Shown here: one piece after another, positions 6,858 to 13,564 of the stretch
How positions within the stretch are numbered: position 1 is the stretch's first letter
Layout of the letters: each line of letters opens with the position of its first letter
Source of the DNA: SZUA-442 sp051011415
GTDB taxonomy: Bacteria; Actinomycetota; Acidimicrobiia; Spongiisociales; UBA5794
Assembly: GCA_051011415.1 (NCBI GenBank)
Contig: JBPCTY010000083.1
Span: 1 to 18,331, forward strand
Direction: 5' to 3'
DNA: 18,331 nucleotides
Notes under the pieces: generated by a model
Database searches by the model: none
Seen by the model: only the letters and a program-made list of their open reading frames with translations
What the model was told of the DNA's origin: nothing
Position numbers and translations under genes: made by a program

Positions 6858-7061
6858 ATGATTATCGACTGCGGAACCTGCGTTGCACGACACACCGATG
6901 CGTGCGACGACTGCATCGTCAATGCGCTGTGTGGCCCAATGCGTGTGCTGGAGCTCGACGAGGAAGAGCGGTCAGCGATCGATGCAATGTCAGAGCTGGG
7001 TCTGGTGCGCCCGATCCGGCTCGTCGTTGAGGACGAACGGCGCCGATCAACAGGCGCCTAG
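6858..7061 (+). CDS. Small cysteine-rich actinobacterial protein (67 aa)
   Basis: A 67-aa protein beginning MIIDCGTCVARHTDACDDC, with cysteines at 5, 8, 16, 19 and 25: two CxxC pairs plus one more. This spacing suggests a zinc or Fe-S site. The remainder is acidic and then basic (LELDEEERSAIDAMSELGLVRPIRLV), with a predicted helix. I recall similar small proteins with paired cysteines being widespread in actinobacteria as conserved hypotheticals; no function is established to my knowledge. The ATG at 6858 has an excellent GGGAGGGA Shine-Dalgarno 4 nt upstream. The gene sits in the divergent gap after the QueG-like gene and 34 nt before the F420 oxidoreductase, which appears to have its own leaderless promoter. 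Longer in-frame extensions upstream lack support. Confidence 0.75.
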   Translation: MIIDCGTCVARHTDACDDCIVNALCGPMRVLELDEEERSAIDAMSELGLVRPIRLVVEDERRRSTGA

Positions 7062-7082
7062 TCGCACGAAAGCAGAGGCTTG

Positions 7083-7088
7083 TAGGCT
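7083..7088 (+). promoter_or_regulatory. -10 box of a leaderless promoter for the LLM oxidoreductase
   Basis: TAGGCT lies exactly 7 nt before the ATG at 7096. The sequence between has no Shine-Dalgarno (gccaccc), so a leaderless transcript is expected. It gives the oxidoreductase a promoter separate from the 67-aa gene. Confidence 0.45.
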
Positions 7089-7095
7089 GCCACCC

Positions 7096-8127
7096 ATGAA
7101 GCTTGGACTAAGCATTGGGTACTACGGCACAGCGATTGCAGATAACTTTGGGCTGATCGCAGAGGCTGAGCAGCTCGGCTATGACAGCGTGTGGACAGCG
7201 GAGGCCTACGGCTCGGACGCACTCACGCCGCTTGCGTACATCGCTGCTCGAACGGAACGTATTCGAATCGCCTCCGGGGTCTTCCAGATGCCGGCTCGCA
7301 CACCTGCGATGACAGCGATGAGTGCTGCGACGCTCGACCTCATGTCGCACGGACGCTTTCTCCTCGGGCTTGGTGTCTCCGGCCCTCAGGTCGTTGAGGG
7401 ATGGCACGGGAGACCGTTTGGTAAGCCGCTGAAGGTGACACGAGAGTATGTCGCGATCGTACGAATGATCCTTGCTCGCGAGGAACCGGCCGAATTCCAC
7501 GGCGAGTACTACTCAATGCCATACACGGGAGAAGATGCGACGGGGCTCGGCAAGCCGCTCAAGATCATGCAGCGACCGAAGAACCGGGAACTCCCGATCT
7601 ACCTCGCAGCGATCGGTCCAAAGAACGTCGAGCTCACCGCTGAGATTGCTGATGGGTGGCTTCCGATCTTCTTTTCGCCAGAGCGGACCGCATCCGTGTA
7701 CCAACCACTCCTGTCATCGGGATTCGCGAAGTCCGGTATCGATGGGAAACAGGATGCTTTTGATATCGCACCCACGGTCAACGCGCTTGTGACCGACGAC
7801 ATTGAAGCTGGCAGGCTTCAAATGAAGCCACAGCTGGCGCTCTACATCGGAGGGATGGGCGCACGCGGCCGCAATTTCTACAACGACCTCGCTTCAAGGT
7901 ATGGCTACGAAGAGGAGGCTGCGAAGATCCAGGACCTCTATCTCGCTGGCAAGAAGATGGAAGCGACGATGGCTGTGCCCGACGCACTGGTCGATGAGAC
8001 CTGCCTTGTCGGGCCTGCTGCGATGATCGCTGACAGACTTGAGGCGTGGAAGGAAGCAGGCGTCGGTACTTTGATTCTCGGCACGTCTGACATAGCGACT
8101 CTGCGTACGGTTGCCGACCTGGTCTAG
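7096..8127 (+). CDS. LLM-class F420-dependent oxidoreductase (Rv3520c-like)
   Basis: A 343-aa luciferase-like monooxygenase fold (TIM barrel) enzyme of the coenzyme F420-dependent type, cytoplasmic. The opening (MKLGLSIGYYG, then AEQLGYDSVWTAEAYGSD) and the block GRFLLGLGVSGPQVVEGWHG are hallmarks of the Rv3520c group. The segment IYLAAIGPKNVELTAEIADGW is another strong match. Family members use reduced or oxidised F420 for hydride transfer on varied substrates; this one's substrate is unknown. Its presence suggests that the organism makes F420. The ATG at 7096 gives the correct family N-terminus; a much longer upstream reading frame runs through the 67-aa gene and is rejected. Its stop codon shares the CTAG tetranucleotide with the stop of the convergent histidine kinase gene. 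Confidence 0.9.
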   Translation: MKLGLSIGYYGTAIADNFGLIAEAEQLGYDSVWTAEAYGSDALTPLAYIAARTERIRIASGVFQMPARTPAMTAMSAATLDLMSHGRFLLGLGVSGPQVVEGWHGRPFGKPLKVTREYVAIVRMILAREEPAEFHGEYYSMPYTGEDATGLGKPLKIMQRPKNRELPIYLAAIGPKNVELTAEIADGWLPIFFSPERTASVYQPLLSSGFAKSGIDGKQDAFDIAPTVNALVTDDIEAGRLQMKPQLALYIGGMGARGRNFYNDLASRYGYEEEAAKIQDLYLAGKKMEATMAVPDALVDETCLVGPAAMIADRLEAWKEAGVGTLILGTSDIATLRTVADLV

Positions 8128-10385
8128 CGATCCTCTGCGGTCGGTTTTGGAACCGTCAACCTGAACGTGGTGCCGTCGCCAGCGACATAGTCGAGCGATC
8201 CACCCATGAGCGATGCGAGGCGCCGCGACAGTGTGAGTCCGAGACCCACGGAGGCCTTGACCGTGCCGCTTGCGCGTGACCGCCCGTACGGCTCAAAGAT
8301 CGCAGCTCGTTCTTCCTCCGGTATCCCAGACCCATTGTCGTGAACATCAATCCATGCGGTCGATGCGGTGCCACCGTATGTCGCAGTGATGAGCGGACCC
8401 CCATATCGAAAAGCGTTCGTCATCAAATTGCGAACGATCTGACGGACTCGCACCGGATCGGCATACGCAACCGACGCCACATCGTCGATTTGCACGGTCG
8501 ATGCTTCAGGAACCGAAAGATGCGATACGACACTTTGGGTGAGCAATGCAAGATCGATGCGCTCGGGGAATACGGGTATGTTGCCATTCTCGCTTCGAGC
8601 GGCGATCAGCAGATCCTCAACAAGGTCTGCCATCTCTGCGCTCTCGTCAGCAATGACTCCGAGCAGCTGCTCTCTCTCGACAACGTCGAAGCGGTCGCCG
8701 GCGCTCCTCAGTTCCTCTGCGAGTCCGACGACTGCGGTAAGCGGTGTTCGGAGCTCGTGACTGACAGAGGCAATGAGTTGATCCTTTGAAGAAAGCGAGT
8801 CCTCCAGCCGCGCCCGGTTACGAGCGCGCTCGTGGAACGCACCAAGCATGTCGGCAATCGTCCGCAAGAAGGCACGATCACGGTCGGACCATGTTCGTCC
8901 TGGCTCGTGAACGCGAATCGCAACCGAGCCGAACCATGCTCCGCCCACTTCGACGCCTGCGACAAGTGTTGAACGCTTTTCGTGTGGTAGGTCCGCGAGT
9001 GAGCCATGAGAGAGCCTGTCCCTCACGTCGGGTTCCTCGTCGTAGGACCAGATCTGGCCATTGTCGACTGTCGTTTCTGCGCCAACGCCAGTCCAGGTGC
9101 ACACGACATGGGCCTCTGGAGTTCCCTCGATGTCCGCTCGAGTTTCTGTGACATAGACCTCGTCGACATCGACAGCAGTGCCGACCGCAACCAATGCAGG
9201 AACCAGTCCACCCGCCCGCTCTCCAAGCAGAGCCTGCGATGCCGTGGCGATCGCTTCTTCGTAGCGCAGCCTTCCGTCCAGCGAACCGATCAGGGAATCT
9301 CTCACTTTCGTACTGGCAGCACGATGCCAGAACGCGGCGGTCAGTTCGCCGAGGGTGCGGAGCAACATGAGGTCGTCTGCGCGCCAGATTCTGCCCGCAT
9401 CGTCATCTGCGGCTCCGACGACGCCGATCCATTCACCATCGAGCACGATTGGAACGTTGACTTCGACCTGGAGGCCTCCATCGCCGCCGCGATCACCTGC
9501 AGTCCCTCTGGATTCTTCGACTCGGTAGAAGAACGGAGCACCGCCTTCGAGGTGTGATCGCGCACCGGGCATTGAGGACCACGGGACCTTCGACTGACGA
9601 TCCAACGTTGGGTGAACATGGTGTCCATCGACGGATCGCTCAACAACAGCTGAGGCAAGGCCAAGCTCTGGGTCATGGATGTTTCGCTCGACGAAAACGA
9701 CTGGCACCTCCATGCCCGCTCGAATCGCTTCGATTGCCAGGCCAAGCGCCCTCGAGTCGTCTGCGGCGACGAACGCCGTCGATGCTTTCGTCACTGCATC
9801 GGCGACATCGATTCTTCGGCCTGTCGTCTCGTGACCGCGCTTGCGCATGCGGGCGAACTCTGTAGCGATGGAGATGGTTGCGATCCCAAAGACAGCGATC
9901 ACGATCACGCCAGCTACCAGCGACCGGTACACCGGGACCTCGTCGAGGCCAAGAGCCGACGGTGCGATGGTTGCAGCAACGCCGACAAACACGGCATAGA
10001 TACCGATTGGCCACGCCGTTCTTGGCGAGCCGAGTACCGCAAGAACGAGGACGAAGTATGCGACAACCATTCCGATGGCTGCAGGGGGTGCGGCAAGCAC
10101 GACCAACCCGATCCCGGTGAAGGTGATGTCGGCAACAAGTGTTGCCGAGACCTCGGATCGATCCGAACGGAGGGCAAGCGTTGCATCAATGGAGATCGCG
10201 GCCCCGAGAATGGCGACAACCGCCATTGCAGGCCACGCAAGGATGATGCCGCTCACTACCGCAAGACCGACGGCGATCAGCCCAGCGATCCGTCGAAGCT
10301 CGTGCCAACGAGCAACGACCATCGACTTCTTGGCGTCCGATCGTTCGTCGGTCTCGAGATGAGAGCGCGGAAGGGTCGCAGTCAC
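8124..10385 (-). CDS. Membrane histidine kinase with two GAF-like regions (orphan)
   Basis: A 753-aa sensor kinase. Residues about 30-175 hold roughly six hydrophobic segments, an N-terminal membrane module. Two GAF-like sensor regions follow at about 190-360 and 375-530 (for example VNVPIVLDGEWIGVVGAAD, and LVAGVEVGGAWFGSVAI with DRAFLRTIADMLGAF). The kinase core starts near 533: SVSHELRTPL with the phosphorylatable His543, the N-box RNLMTNAF (Asn653), DNGSGIPEEE (G1, 683 onward) and GLGLTLSRRL (G2, 714 onward). All key residues are intact. No response regulator gene is adjacent, so its partner lies elsewhere. The start is GTG 10385 with a weak GGA upstream; a downstream ATG at residue 22 is an alternative. 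It lies 83 nt after the NYN gene. The signal sensed is unknown. Confidence 0.9.
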   Translation of the reverse strand: MTATLPRSHLETDERSDAKKSMVVARWHELRRIAGLIAVGLAVVSGIILAWPAMAVVAILGAAISIDATLALRSDRSEVSATLVADITFTGIGLVVLAAPPAAIGMVVAYFVLVLAVLGSPRTAWPIGIYAVFVGVAATIAPSALGLDEVPVYRSLVAGVIVIAVFGIATISIATEFARMRKRGHETTGRRIDVADAVTKASTAFVAADDSRALGLAIEAIRAGMEVPVVFVERNIHDPELGLASAVVERSVDGHHVHPTLDRQSKVPWSSMPGARSHLEGGAPFFYRVEESRGTAGDRGGDGGLQVEVNVPIVLDGEWIGVVGAADDDAGRIWRADDLMLLRTLGELTAAFWHRAASTKVRDSLIGSLDGRLRYEEAIATASQALLGERAGGLVPALVAVGTAVDVDEVYVTETRADIEGTPEAHVVCTWTGVGAETTVDNGQIWSYDEEPDVRDRLSHGSLADLPHEKRSTLVAGVEVGGAWFGSVAIRVHEPGRTWSDRDRAFLRTIADMLGAFHERARNRARLEDSLSSKDQLIASVSHELRTPLTAVVGLAEELRSAGDRFDVVEREQLLGVIADESAEMADLVEDLLIAARSENGNIPVFPERIDLALLTQSVVSHLSVPEASTVQIDDVASVAYADPVRVRQIVRNLMTNAFRYGGPLITATYGGTASTAWIDVHDNGSGIPEEERAAIFEPYGRSRASGTVKASVGLGLTLSRRLASLMGGSLDYVAGDGTTFRLTVPKPTAEDR

Positions 10386-10461
10386 AGTGTCCGTTCGGTT
10401 CGTTCCTGTTGTATCGGGACGAAACGGCCTGTTGTTTAGGGAAGAGGTGAGATGTCGAAGA

Positions 10462-10476
10462 ACACCTTTCAGGTGT
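10462..10476 (-). terminator. Weak hairpin at the end of the NYN gene, possible terminator
   Basis: On the minus strand ACACCT, a 3-nt loop (gaa) and AGGTGT form a perfect 6-bp stem overlapping the NYN stop codon. A short pyrimidine-rich tail with four T (ttcttc) follows. The stem is short and the T-run is broken, so it may only attenuate read-through into the histidine kinase. Confidence 0.35.
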
Positions 10477-11668
10477 CAAGCCAGGCGACGATGGCATCGT
10501 TCCAGAGGATCACCGCATCATGCGCACCGCACCGAATGCCCAGCTCTCGGTCGTTTGTGCATACGATCGTTCTTCCTGGATGTGCCGCTGCGATCGCCAC
10601 GATGTGATCGTCGGCCGTCTCGCCGAGGCTGAACTCCACCCGTATGCCCGAGTCGGTTACGAACGAACCTCGTCCGTCGACATCGGCAGCATCGAACACG
10701 ACAGTGATCTGTCCGGAAAACTGTCGCCCGATTCGGTCAGCAACGTCAAGGACCGCTTCTCTGCCACCAGCTGACGCAAAGGAACCGAAGGCGAGAAGAC
10801 CGCCAAGGTTGTACCCATCGATGACCAGCTGGCCATCCATCAACAGAGATGCCCGCACGGCATCAGGCGAATCTGGGGACAAACCGGGCGGCAAGACGAT
10901 TGGCTCGCTCTCTGCGTGTGGCTCTGCCGATGCCCTTGGTGTCCGGTAGGGACGGAGATTCCGCTCGAGCTGATCGAGTTTGGCGGCCACCCCGAGCGGG
11001 TCGGATCGTTCATCGACAGGCTCTTGAGTCTGGTCGACCTGGGTTGGCCGTGCCGCACGAGCTCGATCGCGAGCCGCTTCAGCGGCCTCCAAGGCAGACG
11101 TCATCTCATCCAGCACTTCGGCCAGCCTCGTGACCTCCGCGAGCGTCTCTTCGTGCTCTGCTCGAGCCGCCCGCAGAGACGCCTCAAGACTTGCCCTGGC
11201 GCGTTTGTCGGCGGCCTTCGCCGCAAGAAGTCCCTCTTCATTCTCAATCCGAAGAGCGGCGATCCGCCGTTTTGCTTCATCGAAATCGCGCTCAAGATCG
11301 GTGACACGGGCCTCGGATGAAGTGAGCCGCTCTTGGAGACCTGCGATCTCCACCCCGGTCGCGATCTCGTCGAGCTGGGAAGCGACCGAGGAGGGATCCT
11401 CAAGATATCGACGCACGAGATCGCTCTCGTTGCCGCCGTCCTCCCAACGTTCCATCACCTTGCGGCGGAACGTCTCGTCGGATTCGATGGTCTCAAGTAG
11501 CGATGACTCGAGCGGCGGTGGAAGGGTGCGCGCAGAGCTCCGGGCAACCTTCAAGAGTCGTCTGGGGATGTCGTCAGACTCCAGGTCGTCCAGCACATGC
11601 CGAGCGGCAGACACGGCGGGGCGCAATGCTTTTCGTTGTTCAGAATCCAACTTCCACCACCGAAACAC
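10469..11668 (-). CDS. NYN (YacP/Rae1-like PIN) domain protein with coiled coil, putative ribonuclease
   Basis: A 399-aa protein. Residues 1-105 form an N-terminal helical region seen in actinobacterial NYN proteins (DDIPRRLLKVARSSARTLPPP, then ESDETFRRKVMERW). Residues about 108-205 are a long heptad-like Ala/Glu/Arg coiled coil. A Pro- and Ser-rich linker follows, and then the NYN/YacP domain (about 278-399). Acidic residues expected in a PIN-type metal site are visible: Asp284 in LVIDGYNL, Asp326 in VVFDAAD, Asp353/354 in ADDHIV and Asp373 in TNDREL. Relatives such as Bacillus Rae1 cut mRNA on ribosomes; RNase activity here is inferred. The start is GTG 11668, with no clear Shine-Dalgarno. 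It is divergent from the ilv operon and upstream of the histidine kinase gene. Confidence 0.85.
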   Translation of the reverse strand: MFRWWKLDSEQRKALRPAVSAARHVLDDLESDDIPRRLLKVARSSARTLPPPLESSLLETIESDETFRRKVMERWEDGGNESDLVRRYLEDPSSVASQLDEIATGVEIAGLQERLTSSEARVTDLERDFDEAKRRIAALRIENEEGLLAAKAADKRARASLEASLRAARAEHEETLAEVTRLAEVLDEMTSALEAAEAARDRARAARPTQVDQTQEPVDERSDPLGVAAKLDQLERNLRPYRTPRASAEPHAESEPIVLPPGLSPDSPDAVRASLLMDGQLVIDGYNLGGLLAFGSFASAGGREAVLDVADRIGRQFSGQITVVFDAADVDGRGSFVTDSGIRVEFSLGETADDHIVAIAAAHPGRTIVCTNDRELGIRCGAHDAVILWNDAIVAWLDT

Positions 11669-11688
11669 CTACTGAACGTCGCGTCATC

Positions 11689-11716
11689 TTGACATGCGAC
11701 ACGACAATGGCATACT
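11689..11716 (+). promoter_or_regulatory. Promoter of the ilvBNC-leuAB operon
   Basis: A perfect -35 TTGACA (11689-11694) is separated by 16 nt from CATACT (11711-11716), a good -10 box. Transcription should begin near 11723, giving a leader of about 125 nt before ilvB that holds the leader peptide and terminator. It is the best match to a housekeeping-sigma promoter in the window. It lies just upstream of the NYN gene start on the opposite strand. Confidence 0.7.
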
Positions 11717-11724
11717 CGCGCTCA

Positions 11725-11739
11725 CGCCGAAGTTCGGCG
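11725..11739 (+). other. Inverted repeat at the 5' end of the ilv leader
   Basis: CGCCGAA and TTCGGCG flank a single central G, giving a near-perfect palindrome directly after the predicted start site. As RNA it can form a 5-bp hairpin just before the leader-peptide ribosome site. As DNA it could be an operator. Its GGCGCA end (11736-11741) could also pair with TGCGCC at 11800-11805, so it may take part in the attenuator folding. Confidence 0.4.
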
Positions 11740-11750
11740 CAGGAGACATC

Positions 11751-11783
11751 ATGCTCGCGACAATCGTAATTCTTCTCAGTTAG
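11751..11783 (+). CDS. ilv operon leader peptide MLATIVILLS
   Basis: A 10-codon open frame in the ilvB leader with AGGAGA 4 nt before its ATG, a good ribosome binding site. Six of ten residues are branched-chain: Leu2, Ile5, Val6, Ile7, Leu8 and Leu9, covering all three end products of the operon. Val uses GTA and Ile7 uses ATT, codons ending in A or T that look uncommon beside neighbouring genes. The stop TAG at 11781-11783 touches the first base of a perfect hairpin and lies 23 nt before the terminator stem. In classical attenuation, ribosome stalling on such codons when charged tRNAs are scarce prevents termination. The peptide itself need have no function. It is too short for ordinary gene finding; support comes from composition, ribosome site and context together. 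Confidence 0.8.
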   Translation: MLATIVILLS

Positions 11784-11805
11784 GCGCATCACCAACCGAT
11801 GCGCC
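11783..11805 (+). promoter_or_regulatory. Leader hairpin of the ilv attenuator
   Basis: GGCGCATC (11783-11790), a 7-nt loop (accaacc) and GATGCGCC (11798-11805) give a perfect 8-bp stem starting inside the leader-peptide stop codon. A ribosome at the stop codon would cover its left arm, while one stalled at the Ile/Val codons would cover less of it. It does not overlap the terminator stem as drawn, so its exact role (pause hairpin, antiterminator or anti-antiterminator) is not settled. Confidence 0.65.
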
Positions 11806-11806
11806 C

Positions 11807-11833
11807 AACCCTCCGTGCCCGGAGGGTTTTCTT
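11807..11833 (+). terminator. Attenuator terminator before ilvB
   Basis: AACCCTCCG (11807-11815), the 4-nt loop tgcc and CGGAGGGTT (11820-11828) make a perfect 9-bp stem running into a T-rich tail (ttttcttct from 11827). This is a clear intrinsic terminator only 15 nt before the ilvB ATG. A terminator inside the operon's own leader, after a Leu/Ile/Val-rich peptide, marks transcription attenuation. Confidence 0.8.
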
Positions 11834-11848
11834 CTATCCGGAGCCACC

Positions 11849-13564
11849 ATGACCGAACAACTCAATGGAGCAGAAGTCCTCATCAGATCCCTGGAGCTCG
11901 AGGGGGTAGATGTGGTATTCGGGGTTCCTGGTGGCGCCATCCTGAAGGCCTACGACGGTTTGTACGACAGCGGGATTCGTCACATTCTTGCTCGCCACGA
12001 ACAGGGCGCTGGCCACATGGCGTCTGGCTTCGCTCACGCAACGGGTCGCGTGGGTGTCACGTTTGCGACCTCGGGCCCGGGTGCCACGAACCTGATCACA
12101 CCATTGGCAGACGCTCACATGGACTCAATTCCCGTGGTTGCGATCACGGCGCAGGTCGGTTCCACCAGCATCGGTCTCGATGCGTTTCAGGAAGCGCACA
12201 CATGGGGCATCTCCATGCCGGTGACCAAGCACAACTATCTCGTCACCAGGGTCGAAGAGATCTCAGCGACCATCCACGAGGCCTTCCACATCGCGAGCAC
12301 CGGCCGACCGGGTCCCGTTCTGGTTGACATCACCAAGGACGCCCTTGCCGCTGTCATGAATTGGAAGGGGGCATCGGCCATCGACCTGCCCGGCTACAAG
12401 CCCTCGGTGAAGGGCCACCCCAAGCAGGTCGCTGCAGCGATTGACCTGATCCTGACCAGCGAACGACCGGTTTTGTACACAGGTGGCGGGATCATTCGCG
12501 CAAATGCAAGCCAAGAACTCGTCGCCTTCGCTGAGCAACAGAACATCCCCGTTGTCACCACCCTGATGGGTCGTGGGTCAATTCCCGATAGCCACGAACT
12601 CGCCCTCGGGATGTCCGGTATGCATGGCTGCTACACCGCAAGCACCGCCATACAGAAGTCAGACCTGCTTGTGACGATCGGCGCACGGTTCGATGATCGG
12701 GTTACCGGCGACCCCGATTACTTCGCACCCGAAGCCAAGATCATCCACGTCGATGTGGATCCCGCCGAGATCGGCAAGATCCGCAACGCTGATATCCCGG
12801 TCGTCGGCGATGCCAAGGCCGTGCTCACCCAGCTCATCGAGCGAGGCGAGAGCACGCTCGACGGTGCGTCGCCTCCGACTCGATCCGATTGGTTCGCACA
12901 GCTCAATGCATGGCGCCGCGACTTTCCCCTTGCATATGTCCAGGATCCGGATGGCTGGATCCAACAGCAATACGTCATCGATGAACTGTCCAAGCACGCA
13001 CCCGATGGAACGGTCGTGGTGGCCGGAGTGGGCCAGCACCAGATGTGGGCATCACAGTTCTGGGGATTCGAGGCACCAAACACATGGATCAACTCCGGTG
13101 GATTGGGAACGATGGGATACGCAGTTCCAGCGGCTGTTGGTGCCCAGGTCGGTGTTCCAGAGACGACGGTCCTGGCTATCGATGGAGATGGCTGTTTCCA
13201 GATGACGTTCCAAGAGCTCATCACCGCTTCGATCGAAGGAGTGCCGGTCAAGATCGCTGTTATGAACAATGCCAATCTCGGCATGGTTCGTCAGTGGCAG
13301 AAGATCTTCTACGACGAACGCTTCAGCGGGTCGGAGCTCTCGTTCGACACACCAAACATCGTCGGGTTGGCAGAAGCCATGGGGTGTGCCGGATTCCGGG
13401 CAGAAACACCTGCAGACGTGATTCCCACGATCGAAAAGGGGTTTGCTGTCACGGACAAGCCGGTCGTCATGGAGTTTGTCTGTGATCCCGACGCTTTGGT
13501 GTTCCCCATGATCGAAGCCGGCGGATCAAACGATGTCATCATCATGGGTCCGGAGGATCTGTGA
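11849..13564 (+). CDS. ilvB: Acetolactate synthase large (catalytic) subunit
   Basis: Catalyses the TPP-dependent first common step of Val/Leu (2 pyruvate to acetolactate) and Ile synthesis (with 2-ketobutyrate). The 571 residues match the family's usual length. The catalytic glutamate is Glu51 in RHEQGAGHMA. Also present are FGVPGGA near the N-terminus, ATSGPGATNL, the FAD-region RFDDRVTGD, and the TPP/Mg motif GDGCF...NN (446-474). The QWQKIFYDERF segment typical of ALS follows. The start ATG 11849 has GGAG 5 nt upstream. It partners with IlvN, whose gene overlaps the stop by one nt. Expression is probably set by the leader-peptide attenuator just upstream. Neighbours are ilvN, ilvC, leuA and leuB in one orientation. 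Confidence 0.97.
   Translation: MTEQLNGAEVLIRSLELEGVDVVFGVPGGAILKAYDGLYDSGIRHILARHEQGAGHMASGFAHATGRVGVTFATSGPGATNLITPLADAHMDSIPVVAITAQVGSTSIGLDAFQEAHTWGISMPVTKHNYLVTRVEEISATIHEAFHIASTGRPGPVLVDITKDALAAVMNWKGASAIDLPGYKPSVKGHPKQVAAAIDLILTSERPVLYTGGGIIRANASQELVAFAEQQNIPVVTTLMGRGSIPDSHELALGMSGMHGCYTASTAIQKSDLLVTIGARFDDRVTGDPDYFAPEAKIIHVDVDPAEIGKIRNADIPVVGDAKAVLTQLIERGESTLDGASPPTRSDWFAQLNAWRRDFPLAYVQDPDGWIQQQYVIDELSKHAPDGTVVVAGVGQHQMWASQFWGFEAPNTWINSGGLGTMGYAVPAAVGAQVGVPETTVLAIDGDGCFQMTFQELITASIEGVPVKIAVMNNANLGMVRQWQKIFYDERFSGSELSFDTPNIVGLAEAMGCAGFRAETPADVIPTIEKGFAVTDKPVVMEFVCDPDALVFPMIEAGGSNDVIIMGPEDL

Noticed and set aside
6883..7095. In-frame upstream extension of the F420 oxidoreductase, giving a 414-aa protein
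   Set aside because: The extra residues are Ser/Arg/Cys-rich translation of the 67-aa gene in another frame, and the family N-terminus MKLGLSIGYYG starts at ATG 7096 with a -10 box 7 nt before it.
9675..10439. 254-aa open frame on the plus strand opposite the histidine kinase
   Set aside because: Low-complexity Arg/Asp/Gly/Cys-rich composition, fully antisense to well-supported kinase transmembrane and GAF regions; a frame shadow.
11130..11675. 181-aa Ser/Arg-rich open frame opposite the NYN gene
   Set aside because: Composition is the antisense image of the Ala/Glu/Arg coiled coil; no domain and no ribosome binding site.
12718..13284. 188-aa minus-strand open frame inside ilvB
   Set aside because: Antisense to conserved IlvB sequence, no recognisable domain.
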